Below are positions 46,443 to 58,300 of a DNA stretch of 64,000 nucleotides, one piece after another. The notes below the pieces were generated by a model that was not told the origin of the DNA, ran no database searches, and saw nothing but the letters and a program-made list of their open reading frames with translations. The stretch is from NCBI GenBank assembly GCA_905250025.1, contig CAJNOJ010000217.1, positions 1 to 64,000 on the forward strand, read 5' to 3'. Position 1 is the stretch's first letter; each line of letters begins with the position of its first letter. The DNA is from Adineta ricciae (lineage: Eukaryota > Rotifera > Eurotatoria > Adinetida > Adinetidae). Position numbers and translations under genes: made by a program.

Positions 46443-48260
46443 TTATCGTTGATCGATGTCGACTCGAGTCCTATAATCACTTTTTCGAATAACATTAGCA
46501 ATACATTTGAACTTACCACACCCTTGAGACGTGCTCGCAACACCTGAAAACGGATGAAGCAAACAATTGTTTCACACCACAGAAGCAAATTGCTACATAC
46601 CAGTATCAAATGTAACATAGTAAGAATGCCCCGAAACCCAGGGAGCAACAGGAAAATAAATTCGAATGGTGGAATTTGTATATATGACTTCTGGCTCCCA
46701 GCTACAATCATATTTTTTAACGAGAATGTCACCAAGTGTAGCATCCCAAAAATAAATATAAGCATCCAGACGTGCGGGCCGGGTGACAGAAACTGATGCT
46801 AGAAAATGAAATTTTTTAAAAATCTTTTCATTCGGAGAAAGAATCTTACACTGAATGGAAAAGACGGTCTGATTTCGAGAAATGTTTCCAACAGGCCATG
46901 TAGAATTCTGCATCAGGGTTGGTCGAATACGATCAGGTCTTTGAAAATCAACTATATACGTAACACACAGCTGATTGGACTGCACTTGTGTGTTATCAAT
47001 CGCACTCAAACAAACGCCTTGTGGGCCAAATTGACTAATACTTGGAATCCATTGAAGAGTCATAGTGTAGACACCTTGATATAAAGCATCGTCGATACTG
47101 ATCGAAATGTCAAAATGTATATACGAACCGGTACTAGGATTTTGAATCGGACTTTTTGTCATACCTACTGGAACACTGGTCATAAAATCAACAATACTCT
47201 TTCCAGGACAGTTGACTTGCACAATAATAGTTTCACTGATATTGTCACCGGGTATAACACCAACACACGCTAAAAGATTCGCACGATAAACGAGTCAAAT
47301 GTATTGCAGTTTATTAATAATTACTCGTGTTTGGTCGATTATCGATATAAATGAAAGGAGGAGTGGAACAGTTGCTAGGTCCTGCGTAACCATAGAAAAG
47401 AAATTGAATAGGAACCGAACTCATTGGGTTATTTGCTGCTACTGATGCAGAATTATAAAAATCTTCAATTTGTAATGACACCCCTGCATATTGATTCGCT
47501 GTTGTTAATGTAAATATGAGTGTACAGTTGTTTTGAACAAGAGTAGCATTAGGTACACCATTACACATATCACTGCATTCATCATATTGATTAACATTAG
47601 TCGTCAAGTTTGTAGACCATCGACATCGTAATATATCGCTAACATCGAAGTCTAACATTTGAACAGCATGAGTGTGTTGTATACCGATCTCCTTATAAAT
47701 AATAGGAAGAGAAATGGCAACAGGACTGGTATTGATATACCCATCCGGTCTAACAGCAGTATTGATTCGATTAACAATAGCCCAGTTACCATTAGATCCA
47801 ACAACAAGATTGCTAAACCAGCAGCATGACAAATAGCCAATACTGAACGAGATATTGATGGGTAAACTGTATGTCTGGTAATATTCACCAGAAGAAGTGC
47901 CAAGCTCGACATTATAATCAGTGCAGAATGTTTGTGCACTCATGGGACTCCAGAAGCTACAATTTCCCGACAGGCAGCTTAATGAGCTCGGATTGCCGAT
48001 TTTCGGATTTTGTGCAGCAATGGTACTATCATTACATGAGTAACTACTATAACGCCATGTAAATCGTTCAACGACTGTAATCAGTGTTGTGGAATCCGAC
48101 AAAGTATTATTAGTAGGACGCCTAGGATAGACAAACGTACACAAAATGATCTAGAAAATTTAGTTCTCACTAACCATGTAATCGTTCCTCCATAAAAATG
48201 AGAACCATCAACAAGAGATACATGTGAAATTAACCAAATAAGAAACACTTTAGTAATCAT
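46443..48260 (-). CDS. Secreted or extracellular protein of unknown family, block 2
   Basis: Counterpart of 26886-28703. ATG at 48260 (MITKVFLIWLISHVSLVDGS signal peptide), the same split Trp of HFYGGTITWRPTNNT, the same exon order, and the same final donor TGTG-GTAAGT near 46517, with the read-through stop at 46443-46445. The alternative upstream ATG of block 1 is CTG here, which argues for the start at 48260. About 95% identical in protein. The final exon reads VASTSQGC rather than VASTSAAC. As in block 1, it may be its own gene or an alternative N-terminus of gene A'. Confidence 0.6.
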
Positions 48261-49190
48261 CACTTGCAGTGAAACATGAATACAGCTAAACAGTAAAGTA
48301 GTCTCTATACTTGTTACGCGACAACTGACCAATCTACTGTGAAAAATATAAGATGTCTTTTGTCTTTATTTTAATTTCTCCTCCATGCTTATTCGTCCGT
48401 TCTTTTTAAATAAAGTCAGTAGACATCATTTTATCGCTAACTCGTCTGAGACTCAGCGATGAACAAATAAATTAAATTTTCCCACTAAAGCAAATATGCT
48501 ATTGTCAAAAAAGTACATTCTATACACATAGGCCGAGAATATTCCTCTGAACATAAAGTGAGGACAAACAATGAACTTGTTTGATTTGCAATCGGGCTCT
48601 TTATCATGAAAACAGATATGTGATTTGTTTAGCACAAACTTGCACAAATATTAACACGCCTGACTTTTCCAAATGTTTATAAACAGTTTAAAGTTCTTCA
48701 AGCAAATATTTGACTTCTATAAAAGTCATGGAAAAGTCTCTTGACGTCTGTTTGATCTATTTGTTTGAATTTGCGTCGTTTCAGTTTTGTTCAAGTCGAG
48801 AGATCAATGTATATTAGAACATTTCTCGTTCGAGAAATGAAACCACACACTACCTCTCGTATGCGCACACCATGTCTATTTTGATATGAATAAAAAACAC
48901 GAACCGATTGACAAAAAATGGAAGAAAAATACAGAACCACCAAACGGAAATAGAATATTTCGACGTATGAACTGTAGAAAAAGGCTTCTAGTTAGATTCC
49001 ACCATGTCGACCATGCTTCATTGTAGTTTTTCCTATCCTATCAGTTTTTTTCATACTACATGCTTGTTTTGATCGCGAGTACACGTTTTTGCAATAACAT
49101 TCAATATTCACATATCATTCTTCAGGAAGACGTCAGCAATTGATAGATATCTCTCCGGGTGGCGATGCATCCTAGGTTTGGTATGTCACT
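48261..49190. other. Intergenic region, no gene seen
   Basis: Collinear with 28713-29588. No conserved frame. It ends at the empty LTR target site (TTGGT near 49180) that carries the solo LTR in block 1. Confidence 0.5.
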
Positions 49191-49214
49191 TGATCAACCC
49201 AGACCACTCACGAA

Positions 49215-49436
49215 TCATCGAAGGCAATGATTTAGTTGTTGATGAAATAGCCCTAATAGGTTTGGGATGACTTGATTTTTACACTTTGATGAATAGAACG
49301 AGACTTTTTCAGGAGAAGATGGCATAGTATCCAAAAACGTCGATAATGGTATTGGGATCTGGTTCAGTACTAAAATTCGAACAGGAAATTGCCGAATGGT
49401 AGTATGCTCGGTGTAGAACCACACTAATGGAGGAAC
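49215..49436 (+). pseudogene. Shorter remnant of the Ca2+ ATPase relic, block 2
   Basis: Keeps only the part equivalent to 30645-30905 (IEGNDLVVDEIALIGLG then stops), joined directly to the sequence equivalent to 30221 by a deletion of about 0.42 kb at AATC microhomology. Non-functional. Confidence 0.6.
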
Positions 49437-51255
49437 CTATTGCCACAAATACACCTGATGATTTTCAACTATCAGCGACCAATTCTGAAGGCATTCTCTT
49501 GTTCGTACAAGTTCTTTCAACGATGCTAAATGTCTACCTTTACGAATTTCCATAGTTAGTAAAATAAGATGTTGAGCAACATCATGAAGTTGTGAGGATA
49601 AGTATCGAACTATCGCTACTGCATGTCTTTGCTGTTGGTGAATAGTGAAGTATTGTAACCGTGGACATAGCATAAATAACAATCTCACTTCTCTTACTTC
49701 AGTTAAATGGGTTATTGATAAGCATTGTATCATATTTACGTTTGATACAAACTGGAAGACATTACTAGTGGGAAAAGTTGTAAAATCTGTTTCATCGAAT
49801 TGATGTATCCGCTGAATTTTCAACGTGTGTAGATTGGGCGTTAGTGCCAAGAGTTCGGTTAATTGTTTGAATGCATATCCACTCGAATTTATTTCGAGTT
49901 TAGTAAGATTATCAAACGAGATGATTTGTTCAAGAGCAGTGATATCTTTTTTCGCTTGTTCCGAAGTGATATTTTCTAAGGTTAGTTCGGTTGCTTGAAG
50001 AAATCGGTGGTCACAATGATAGATAGCTTTTTGGCGTGAAAACTGGACGCGACGAACGGACCGAAGGTTTGCTTTTTTGAAATCTGGATCAGTACCAAAA
50101 TTTGTACCATAGCGAAGCGAGTAGTCTCTTAGTCGAGAGGGATTTACGGAATGAAAGCGGCACGAATAAAAATTGCGATAGTATGAACCATGGTAGGAAA
50201 AAAACCATTGTCGATCTTGCCAGAATGAAGATTTGAATCGTCGCAATTGTGACATCGAAGAAATAGGTAAAGAACTGTCGATATAAATATTGAAAATGCG
50301 TAAAAATGGCATCGAGGATGTAATCAATTCTTCCCATCGATCTGGATTCAGATAATCCCCTGGACCGGATCCATAAAGATGTAAACGTTGAATATTTGGA
50401 AAAGTTTTTATTAAAGCTTCGAAGTAATCGAAATCCAATCCACCTATTCCCAGAGATAAATGTGTTAAATTAGGCATTGGTATTAATTGAAGTGAAGCTT
50501 TATCGCCTCTTTGTCCAAGATATCCAACAGAGAAATAGCGAAGTTTTGGAACATAGGATAGTAATCGATCAAGATTCTCCAGATGAATGTCAGACGCGAC
50601 AGTTAGATGTTCAATAGAGCTTCGCTTATCGATTGCTGCAAAAGGTAATCGAATTGAATTGCGTACATCGGGAAAGAATATTTCGCAATGTCTCAATGCG
50701 TGTAAACGAAATATTATGAGAAAATAGTGGCCTATATCGTGCGTGTATCCTGGACAATGAAGAACAAACTTTGAAAGACGCGGTAAAGTGGAAATATCTT
50801 GGAAGACTTGATGTAGATGTTTTGGTTTAATATTTTTGAGAATTAAAGTTTGCAAGCGAGGAAATTCTGTTAGACGATTGTGTGGAGATATGAGAAGATC
50901 AAAACAAAGTCGATTTCTTAAATCCAGTGAAGATATTCGATGTGAATAAGGAACGATAAGATTGGCATGATAGTATTCGAAATCGGTTCTTGAGATTGAC
51001 GATATTCGCACTTTGAGTGGCAGATTCGAGTGAGTGATCAATCGACGAAATCGGATGTTGAGATGGTAAAAAATACCGTAGATATCGAAAAACTCCAAAC
51101 AATCGAATATATGATAAATCACATCATGAGATAGATCTTCGAAACATGTTCGAGCGTGTTCACCGACACTAAAAGGAACAAAAAATGTAAGTCGTACGCG
51201 GAGAAAGAAAAGGTTTGTTAACTAACAAGTTGCGTCGTATCGATGGAGTACACAT
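49437..51255 (-). CDS. F-box-like / leucine-rich protein, block 2
   Basis: Counterpart of 30914-32732, with the same two-exon structure: MCTPSIRRN from ATG 51255, GTTAGT donor, then FEDLSHDVIYHIFDCLEFFD. It ends LWQ-stop at 49437. No frame break. The substitutions relative to block 1 are spread along the LRR part, many of them charge-changing, as expected for a fast-evolving substrate-binding surface. Confidence 0.8.
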
Positions 51256-51406
51256 TTGACTTTCTGTTTGATGCATTAAAACACGCTCAATGCAAGATTT
51301 CATTGCATAATTACAAGACGATTGCGAAATAACATATGTGTGCTATGTGATTCATGAGATGTTTTTCGGTAAATATGTTTCTTTTATTATCAAAAAATGT
51401 AACAGA

Positions 51407-51941
51407 TCACATTACGCAACAACGTGAACAACAATTTCGTTCGTTGACAGGACCCCATGGAAAATTAGTTCCGTGAGGATCTTGCCATTCGATATATTGC
51501 CTCGCATCAGCACAGACAACGTCTCCTGTCGTGCCATCCAATAGAATCAACGCTGGAATGCCATTCACACCGTATTTCGATTCTAATTCTTGTTTTTTCT
51601 GTCGATCCCGATAGTCTAGTCTTAACCAAGGCATATGTTGATAATAGTAATAGGATGATGCTTCATCGTAGTCAGAACTGAGAAATATAATTTCAAAGTT
51701 TTTCTCTCGTGCATATGCTTGATAAAATGCAGCTAATTTCGGAGTGAAATTTTGACACGGTGGACACCTAAAAGAAAGGATTTTTCGATCCGATTGGAAT
51801 GTAAAACTAGAATTCAGCATACCAATGAGCACTGAAATAGAGACCGATGATTTTCCGCTTGAAATCTTTGGAATCAAGATTAACTTCTTCATTGGACTTA
51901 TTCAGAATATGTCCATCGAATAGCTTGGCTACACCACCCAT
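51407..51941 (-). CDS. Nucleoredoxin/tryparedoxin-like protein, block 2
   Basis: Counterpart of 32884-33418. ATG at 51941 (MGGVAKLFDGHILNKSN), a 55-base intron splitting the Trp of WCPPC, cis-proline loop YGVNGIPALILLD, and the same CCSRCCVM C-terminus. About five residues differ in exon 2 (for instance YQA for YQT, ESKYG for EYKYG). The CaaX-like end is fully conserved. Confidence 0.85.
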
Positions 51942-52346
51942 GAAAGATACCTTTTGTGTATCACTACACACAGTTTACCCCCATTGTTTTATGCACATGG
52001 TTTTCGATTGTTCTAATAATCGGAGAGAGCAGACGCCAACATCATCATATAGGTATTTCTCATAGATAAATTACATTATAAAAAAGAACAATCACTCAAG
52101 TATCGTTTGCATTTACATTCGCCGGATTTATGCACACATCATGACGGCGACTATATACATACATAGTTAGAGGAAGGAACCTTTTATTGTAAATGAAGAA
52201 GATTTGTAAGATTACATATGAGAATGTACGAAACAACATCGAATGTTTTGTTTTTCTTTAAATGTCTGTCATCTGTTTTTTGTCATTTGTTTGTGATACG
52301 TAAATCTAATTGGAAAATATATCAGTTCGAATCAGTTCAAATGAAT

Positions 52347-55300
52347 TCAACATACTCGATTAAGTGCATCCAATAATTGATCAATACGATCAGGAAATCG
52401 TTCTATTGGATGGAAATATTCATCCCGCATTGAAATATCTCGTGCTTCGTACATGTCTTCTTCCGTTGCTTTCTTCCAGCCTAAAAATGCAAAATGCATC
52501 CTCATTTTTCGCACATCCGTCTCCTACCTATCCAATGTTGAAGTCTGTCCAACATGAACGAAAATATTTCTTGATCATCACTTTGAAGATTCAGTCGACA
52601 GCGACGAAAACTTTCGTTAATAATCGTTAGGAACATACTCATGCAAACAAACACCACTAAAATGATGAATAAACTGAAGCAGAATGGACCGAGAAATGCT
52701 GCTGCTCCACTCAGCTGATGTGCGTCGAATTTCATCAAGGTCATTTCGAACAACATTTGCGCTGTTCCCAATAAACTCGAGCATTCCGGTAATTTCGATA
52801 TGAATAAGAAATAAAATAAACAAACAAACGACATATATACAATTGAGAACATTAACGCGAATGAGAGTAATTCTTTCTTCGCATCTTGAATTGTTTGAAT
52901 AAACAAACACAGGCGTTGGCTATGTCGGCAAAGACGAACAAATTTAATTGTACCAAAGAAACAGCAGAATGCGTACAGATATGTTAAAGTATCGTTAATA
53001 TATGTAGCTAATTGTAAATTGATATAAACATAACCATTCGTTTCCGAAAATAATTCACCAATGCGTTGACTTTCTTTATATCGCCAAATGTAAATGCCAA
53101 CGCTTGTCCACGAACAAGCAATGATGCCGATATCAACATATGCCCAAAATCGATAGAAATATTCCGACTTCAGTTCTAACAACGCACGGATCTCTTTCCA
53201 CATGAAATAGACAATCATAGCCATATAGAAAATCACATAGACCAATTGAAAGATCGATGCAAATGCTAAAAATCGAAAAAATAATGTAAACAAGAAATAT
53301 GCGAGAAGTTTAACAATACCATTGAAATTCATCGGTTCGAAACGAGCTGACGGCTCAATTGTACCAGTTGACAGAATTTCCGCTGCAAGACTAGCCGAAG
53401 TGTATAATTGAACATTCGGATTGTATAAACTTAATTGAATGAGTATCATACGCGTGCGTTGGTCAATCCAGCCTAATGAATGAAGTTCAGATAAATTGCT
53501 TTGTAAATCCGACAATCGACCGCGAAATTCGTACACATAACCACCGCCTCCGTAAGTTCCATGATTTCCGACATAAACATATGTATCTAAATCTTTACTT
53601 GAAGCATATCTGAATGCCTTCTCTATAGACGCACTAAATGTTTGTGTTGTTTCATTTTGCCATCCCGGGGCGTAAGACTTTTTGTCTTCTTTCGAGAAAC
53701 TGTAATCGTATTCACAAGTGGAAATGATTTCATTGAATTGACTTGGACATAGTACTGAGTTAATACGCAATTGGCGCATAGTTATCCAGCCGATTAATCG
53801 CGAGGATTTATCATTCATGAATCCACTGAGATTGCGAGGCATTTCATCATTGTACCATTTTTGGGCACGAGTATTCGACACGAAACTATTCTCTAACCAA
53901 TTCCAATACTGATCTATTGTGGAAACCTAAATGTTTGCAGAAAGCTTGCGAAAGAATAGCAAAAATCTTAGGATACCAACCTTCGTATAATCCAAATCGT
54001 CTTGACGAGGGTTTAGAAGGAAACTTCGTAAATGTTTAACTTGGAAAAATGCATTCGATTGATAGTTCGAGTAGGAAACAAGGTAGAGAAGTGATAGGAA
54101 GCACATATAAATAAGAGCTTCGCGAAGAACCGACCACATTTGAATTTCTTTCAAACGTCGCTTACGCGCACAGAGTACTTCGCTTTCGTTTAAACGGTTT
54201 GCGCGAACTGTTCTTTGAGAAGTAACTAACAAATTACCCTACAGAAGATCTCAGCTACAAATTGATTAATTCTATACACGAACTAACCTTCATCGAATGA
54301 AGATATTCTTCGTCTGTATCCAAATGAATGTGCTCGTCGTCTAGATATCCATCTGCTTCTTTGTCATCATCGAATTTTCGACAAAAATACGCAAAGATGA
54401 TTACCAGGCATAGACTCTATTATACAAAAAACATGTCTGCTTGAGAAAGAAGCTTTAAATCATACTTTTAACGGTTGCGTTAGTAGTATAGAAGACAATA
54501 GTCCACTTAAGATAGATATTAACCATTTTTGAGTCTTCTCGTCACCAAATTCGATTCCACGAGCAATGATGAAAACGGCTGACAGGCCAGCTAAGGCGAC
54601 ACACAGTGCATATGCAATGAATATCCACCACCAAGCGAATGTAAATCCTGTTTTTCCTTTCTTTTGAGGTTGATCGATATTGGTTTCACTTAACGGTGAA
54701 TTCATTTTGTACAACGCTTCACGTAATGGTGACATTTGATTTCGACGAGGACGGAGACGCCGAAACAGCTGAACGAGCAATAAACTAGGAACCAGTGCCA
54801 TCAGCTCCACAATGATACCGATAATAACCTGAAAACAGGAATAGATCAAACAAAAAATGAACAGAATTATACTGACTTGTTCGAATGTTAGAGAGAAAGA
54901 ACCAATTCTTATTCCGACACTGTTCATGGCAGTGTTTGTTTTTGCTTCATTGGTCAAATCGTAGTACATGATATTTAAAAACATCGATACCATAATTAAA
55001 ACAAAACAACATGTACATCGTTGAACACGAGTGAATTTACTCGATGGTGGACGAGAAAAGATGGAAAACCATAAATGACTATCCGATATGCTGTGGTACG
55101 ACTTCTTTGCTAAGACATAGGAAAATGTGCTTTTCTCCATTTCAGTTGCTATTGGTAACAGACGTTCGATCTTTCCATCATCTTTCTCAACAGCGAGCCA
55201 TCGTTGACAAATGAAATGGAACTTCTGCATGGTTTGAAGATCCCGAATGATCAAATATTTCAAAAACCATGACGATGACGAACCTTTGCCACTGTTGTCA

Positions 55301-58300
55301 TGCCAAATGCGAATGCAATTCAGCAATCCGAGGGATTTTGGAACACTCATGATGAATGCGTCAATTCCACCAGTTTGAAGGATCTTTCGACGCGGGTCGG
55401 AAAGTGTTCGAACATTCGTCGCATCATCATCACCCGAGAGTACAAAATGAACCTATTGATACATGAAATAACGAATCATGCTTGAGAATTAATTCACATT
55501 TTACCTTCGAATTCGTTCCGGCGTTGTTTCTCTGACCAGTAAAGACGATAATCTGATAGAAGTATCCATCTTCATTGCTATTATCAGGTAATGGTGTGAC
55601 ACCCAATTTTTCCAAGTCTTTCTTGTCTTTGAAGCGTGCATAAATAACTAAAAGAATGTAAATCACTACTACACAGATAATCGTCAAGTAAATCGTTTTA
55701 TTTTGAGCAAAATCTGCATTGGCAAACACATAACTCCAATTGACTGCATCTGGTACAACGCGAAAACCGCTGGTAAATGTGGTCAGATGAGTGGAGTAAC
55801 ATTGTGTGACATAATGATTGGTTTGTGATCCAACAATGACTCCATCGGAATTCCATTGATTGTTTGCATCCATGTAGTAACAGCCCGATGTGTAAAAACG
55901 AATTTGATAGTTGGATTGAAATGAAAATCGCTCGTTTGTTACCGGCGGAGTTGACATTGAAGAATTGTGACAAAAATCTTGTATTTCAGTTGTATTCAGT
56001 TCTCTTAAACCAAATACAACCGACTGATGATCATCTGTATGTTGGTTGTCAATAAAAGACGTGTACAGACTATCATTGTTCAAATCTGTAAACGGATAAA
56101 CCTAGCTTTTCATCCGTGAACAGTCAGAAATGTACTTACTTGCAGAACAGAGTACAGTCCATCCGTCGATGTTGTTCGTTGATGCATTCAATTGCGGTAT
56201 TTGATCGAATTTATAAATCAATAAGTAGGAAATATTGCTTGTTATCGGGTGAATTTCTACATGGACAGATATTGGCAGAGGATCGGAGAGATTGACGTAG
56301 TGAAACGAGAACAATTGATTGTGTGCTGTTGAATTCGTTAGGGCAGTCACATTTTGCGTTGTCATCACTGGAATAATCGCATTTGGATCACGCGGGATAA
56401 AGATCTCAATCGGATTGGTTGAATTCGCCTTTATTTCCACTTTGTTTCCATATTGATCGAGAACAGAAAGTGACACTGATCTCGACAGATTTGTGTTTGT
56501 TGTCTGGGTTTTTGCATTACCAAAGGATGCAAGTGGTTCTAGCATTGACTGTAGAAAAGTATAAGAATAAGACTGGTTGGAGAAAAACGATACTTACTCG
56601 AAGTGAAACAGTTGAATTGTCGGTAACATTCGATTGAATGTTTGCCGGGAGATTGATTTNACTTTGTTTCCATATTGATCGAGAACAGAAAGTGACACTG
56701 ATCTCGACAGATTTGTGTTTGTTGTCTGGGTTTTTGCATTACCAAAGGATGCAAGTGGTTCTAGCATTGACTGTAGAAAAGGATAAGAAGAAGACTAGTT
56801 GGAGAAAAGCGATACTTACTCGAAGTGAAACTGTTGAATTGTCGGTGACATTCGATTGAATGTTCGCCGGGAGATTGATTTTCGCGTTTGCAACTTGTTG
56901 AACTTGTTTATTTGAAAGAGCTCTTAGTGATGCAGTTTCTAATGTCATAAATGCAGAGGGCGTATTGATTTGTAAGTTTTGACCGATGTTTAGATGAATG
57001 TTGATCGTCGAAGTGATCGCCGAAAGAATCTTCTGAACTTGTTCGGTGATTTCGTTGGCTAGTTGATTCTGATAATAAGTATTTCGACCTTTCTGAATCG
57101 CTTCCCACGAAAAATCAGTTCCATCAGAGAATAAGTCTAATACAAATAAAAATTCAATCCCGAACAGTATGAGAAGTACAGCCTTACTCGGATTTGCCCA
57201 ATCAGATTCCAAATCCGTGTCATAATCCGCTGGAAACTGAGTTGCACGCGACGAATCTAAATCTAACACATTCGTTCGTTGTTGCAATGGTCCATTGGCC
57301 GCCTAAATTTTTATAAAATTACTCTCCAGTTGATCTTTGGTATGAAAATATTTACATTTTGAATGTTTGATGCACACTGAACAATTTGATTAGCCGCTGC
57401 TTGAACATCTTCATATGAGATCTGAGTTGCCAGTGATTTCAGAGCTAGGGCTAGTTGATAACATTTATCCGATGCGATCGTCTATTTTCAATCTCATAGA
57501 AAGCTCTTATTCGAACAGAATTCTCCTTACTATAGTCGTTCGCGTTAATTGATTCGTTGCTTGAGTTAATTGAACCAATGAAGATGCTTGTAATTTGATG
57601 TTGTTTGCTGTTGAAGTGTCGAGATTTGTCGTATATTGAATGAGATACTCTCGAGTACTCGCGTAGGAATTCGTTTGTTTATTGAATTCATTTAGTGCTG
57701 TTTGATTCAATGGTACTGAGTTCTAAAGAAACTTCGATTAATCAATGAAACTCATCGAACGAACAAGGTTATACCGTTGTTGAAGGTTCGCTACCCAATG
57801 GAGAAACGGAAATACTCGCAGCTGGGATACCGCTTAAAACAGCTTTATTCACACTTTCGTTATTGATTTTATTGAACTGTTGTGAGACGGAACTGAGAAT
57901 TTGTCCGACGGTATTTGGATTTCCACTTGCAAGTAATTGCAGAAGTGGACTATTCGCCGAATTATCCGATGAACTTTGAATACTATTCACTAAATCATTA
58001 ATTTCAGTTAAATCTGAGAGAACAGTCACTGAGGACAGATTGTATTGTGTAACACAATCAAGTGAATCTCGAATGTACACAGTCAGATGAAGTGTCGAGG
58101 TTTGATCGTCCCCGATCGGTAGTAGAACTTGAAATATTGATATGGATGAAAATGCGATCATCGTTTCTTGGGTTGAATCATCAGTCCAGCCTAGAATTGA
58201 TTGAAGGGTTAACAAAATGCTTTGATTTAGGAGGGAAATCACAAACCGTAGACTGAGTAATCGATGATTCCATCTTCATCAAACCAATTGGAACATGAAA

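Larger units (their letters stand above)
38095..56659. repeat. Second copy of the block, likely alternative haplotype
   Basis: 18565 bases bounded by N on both sides and collinear with 18423-38093 plus a little of what follows in gene B. It carries gene A', the secreted-protein gene, the pump relic, the F-box-like gene, the WCPPC gene and the 3' half of gene B. It lacks the solo LTR, has two instead of three D8C exons, and has an extra 0.57 kb in the gene A' first intron. Confidence 0.9.

Noticed and set aside
18423..56659. True recent tandem duplication of an 18.5-kb segment
   Set aside because: Both ends of the second block are Ns, and the flanking contigs share 171 identical bases with each other. 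The haplotype explanation is simpler, though only long reads can close the question.
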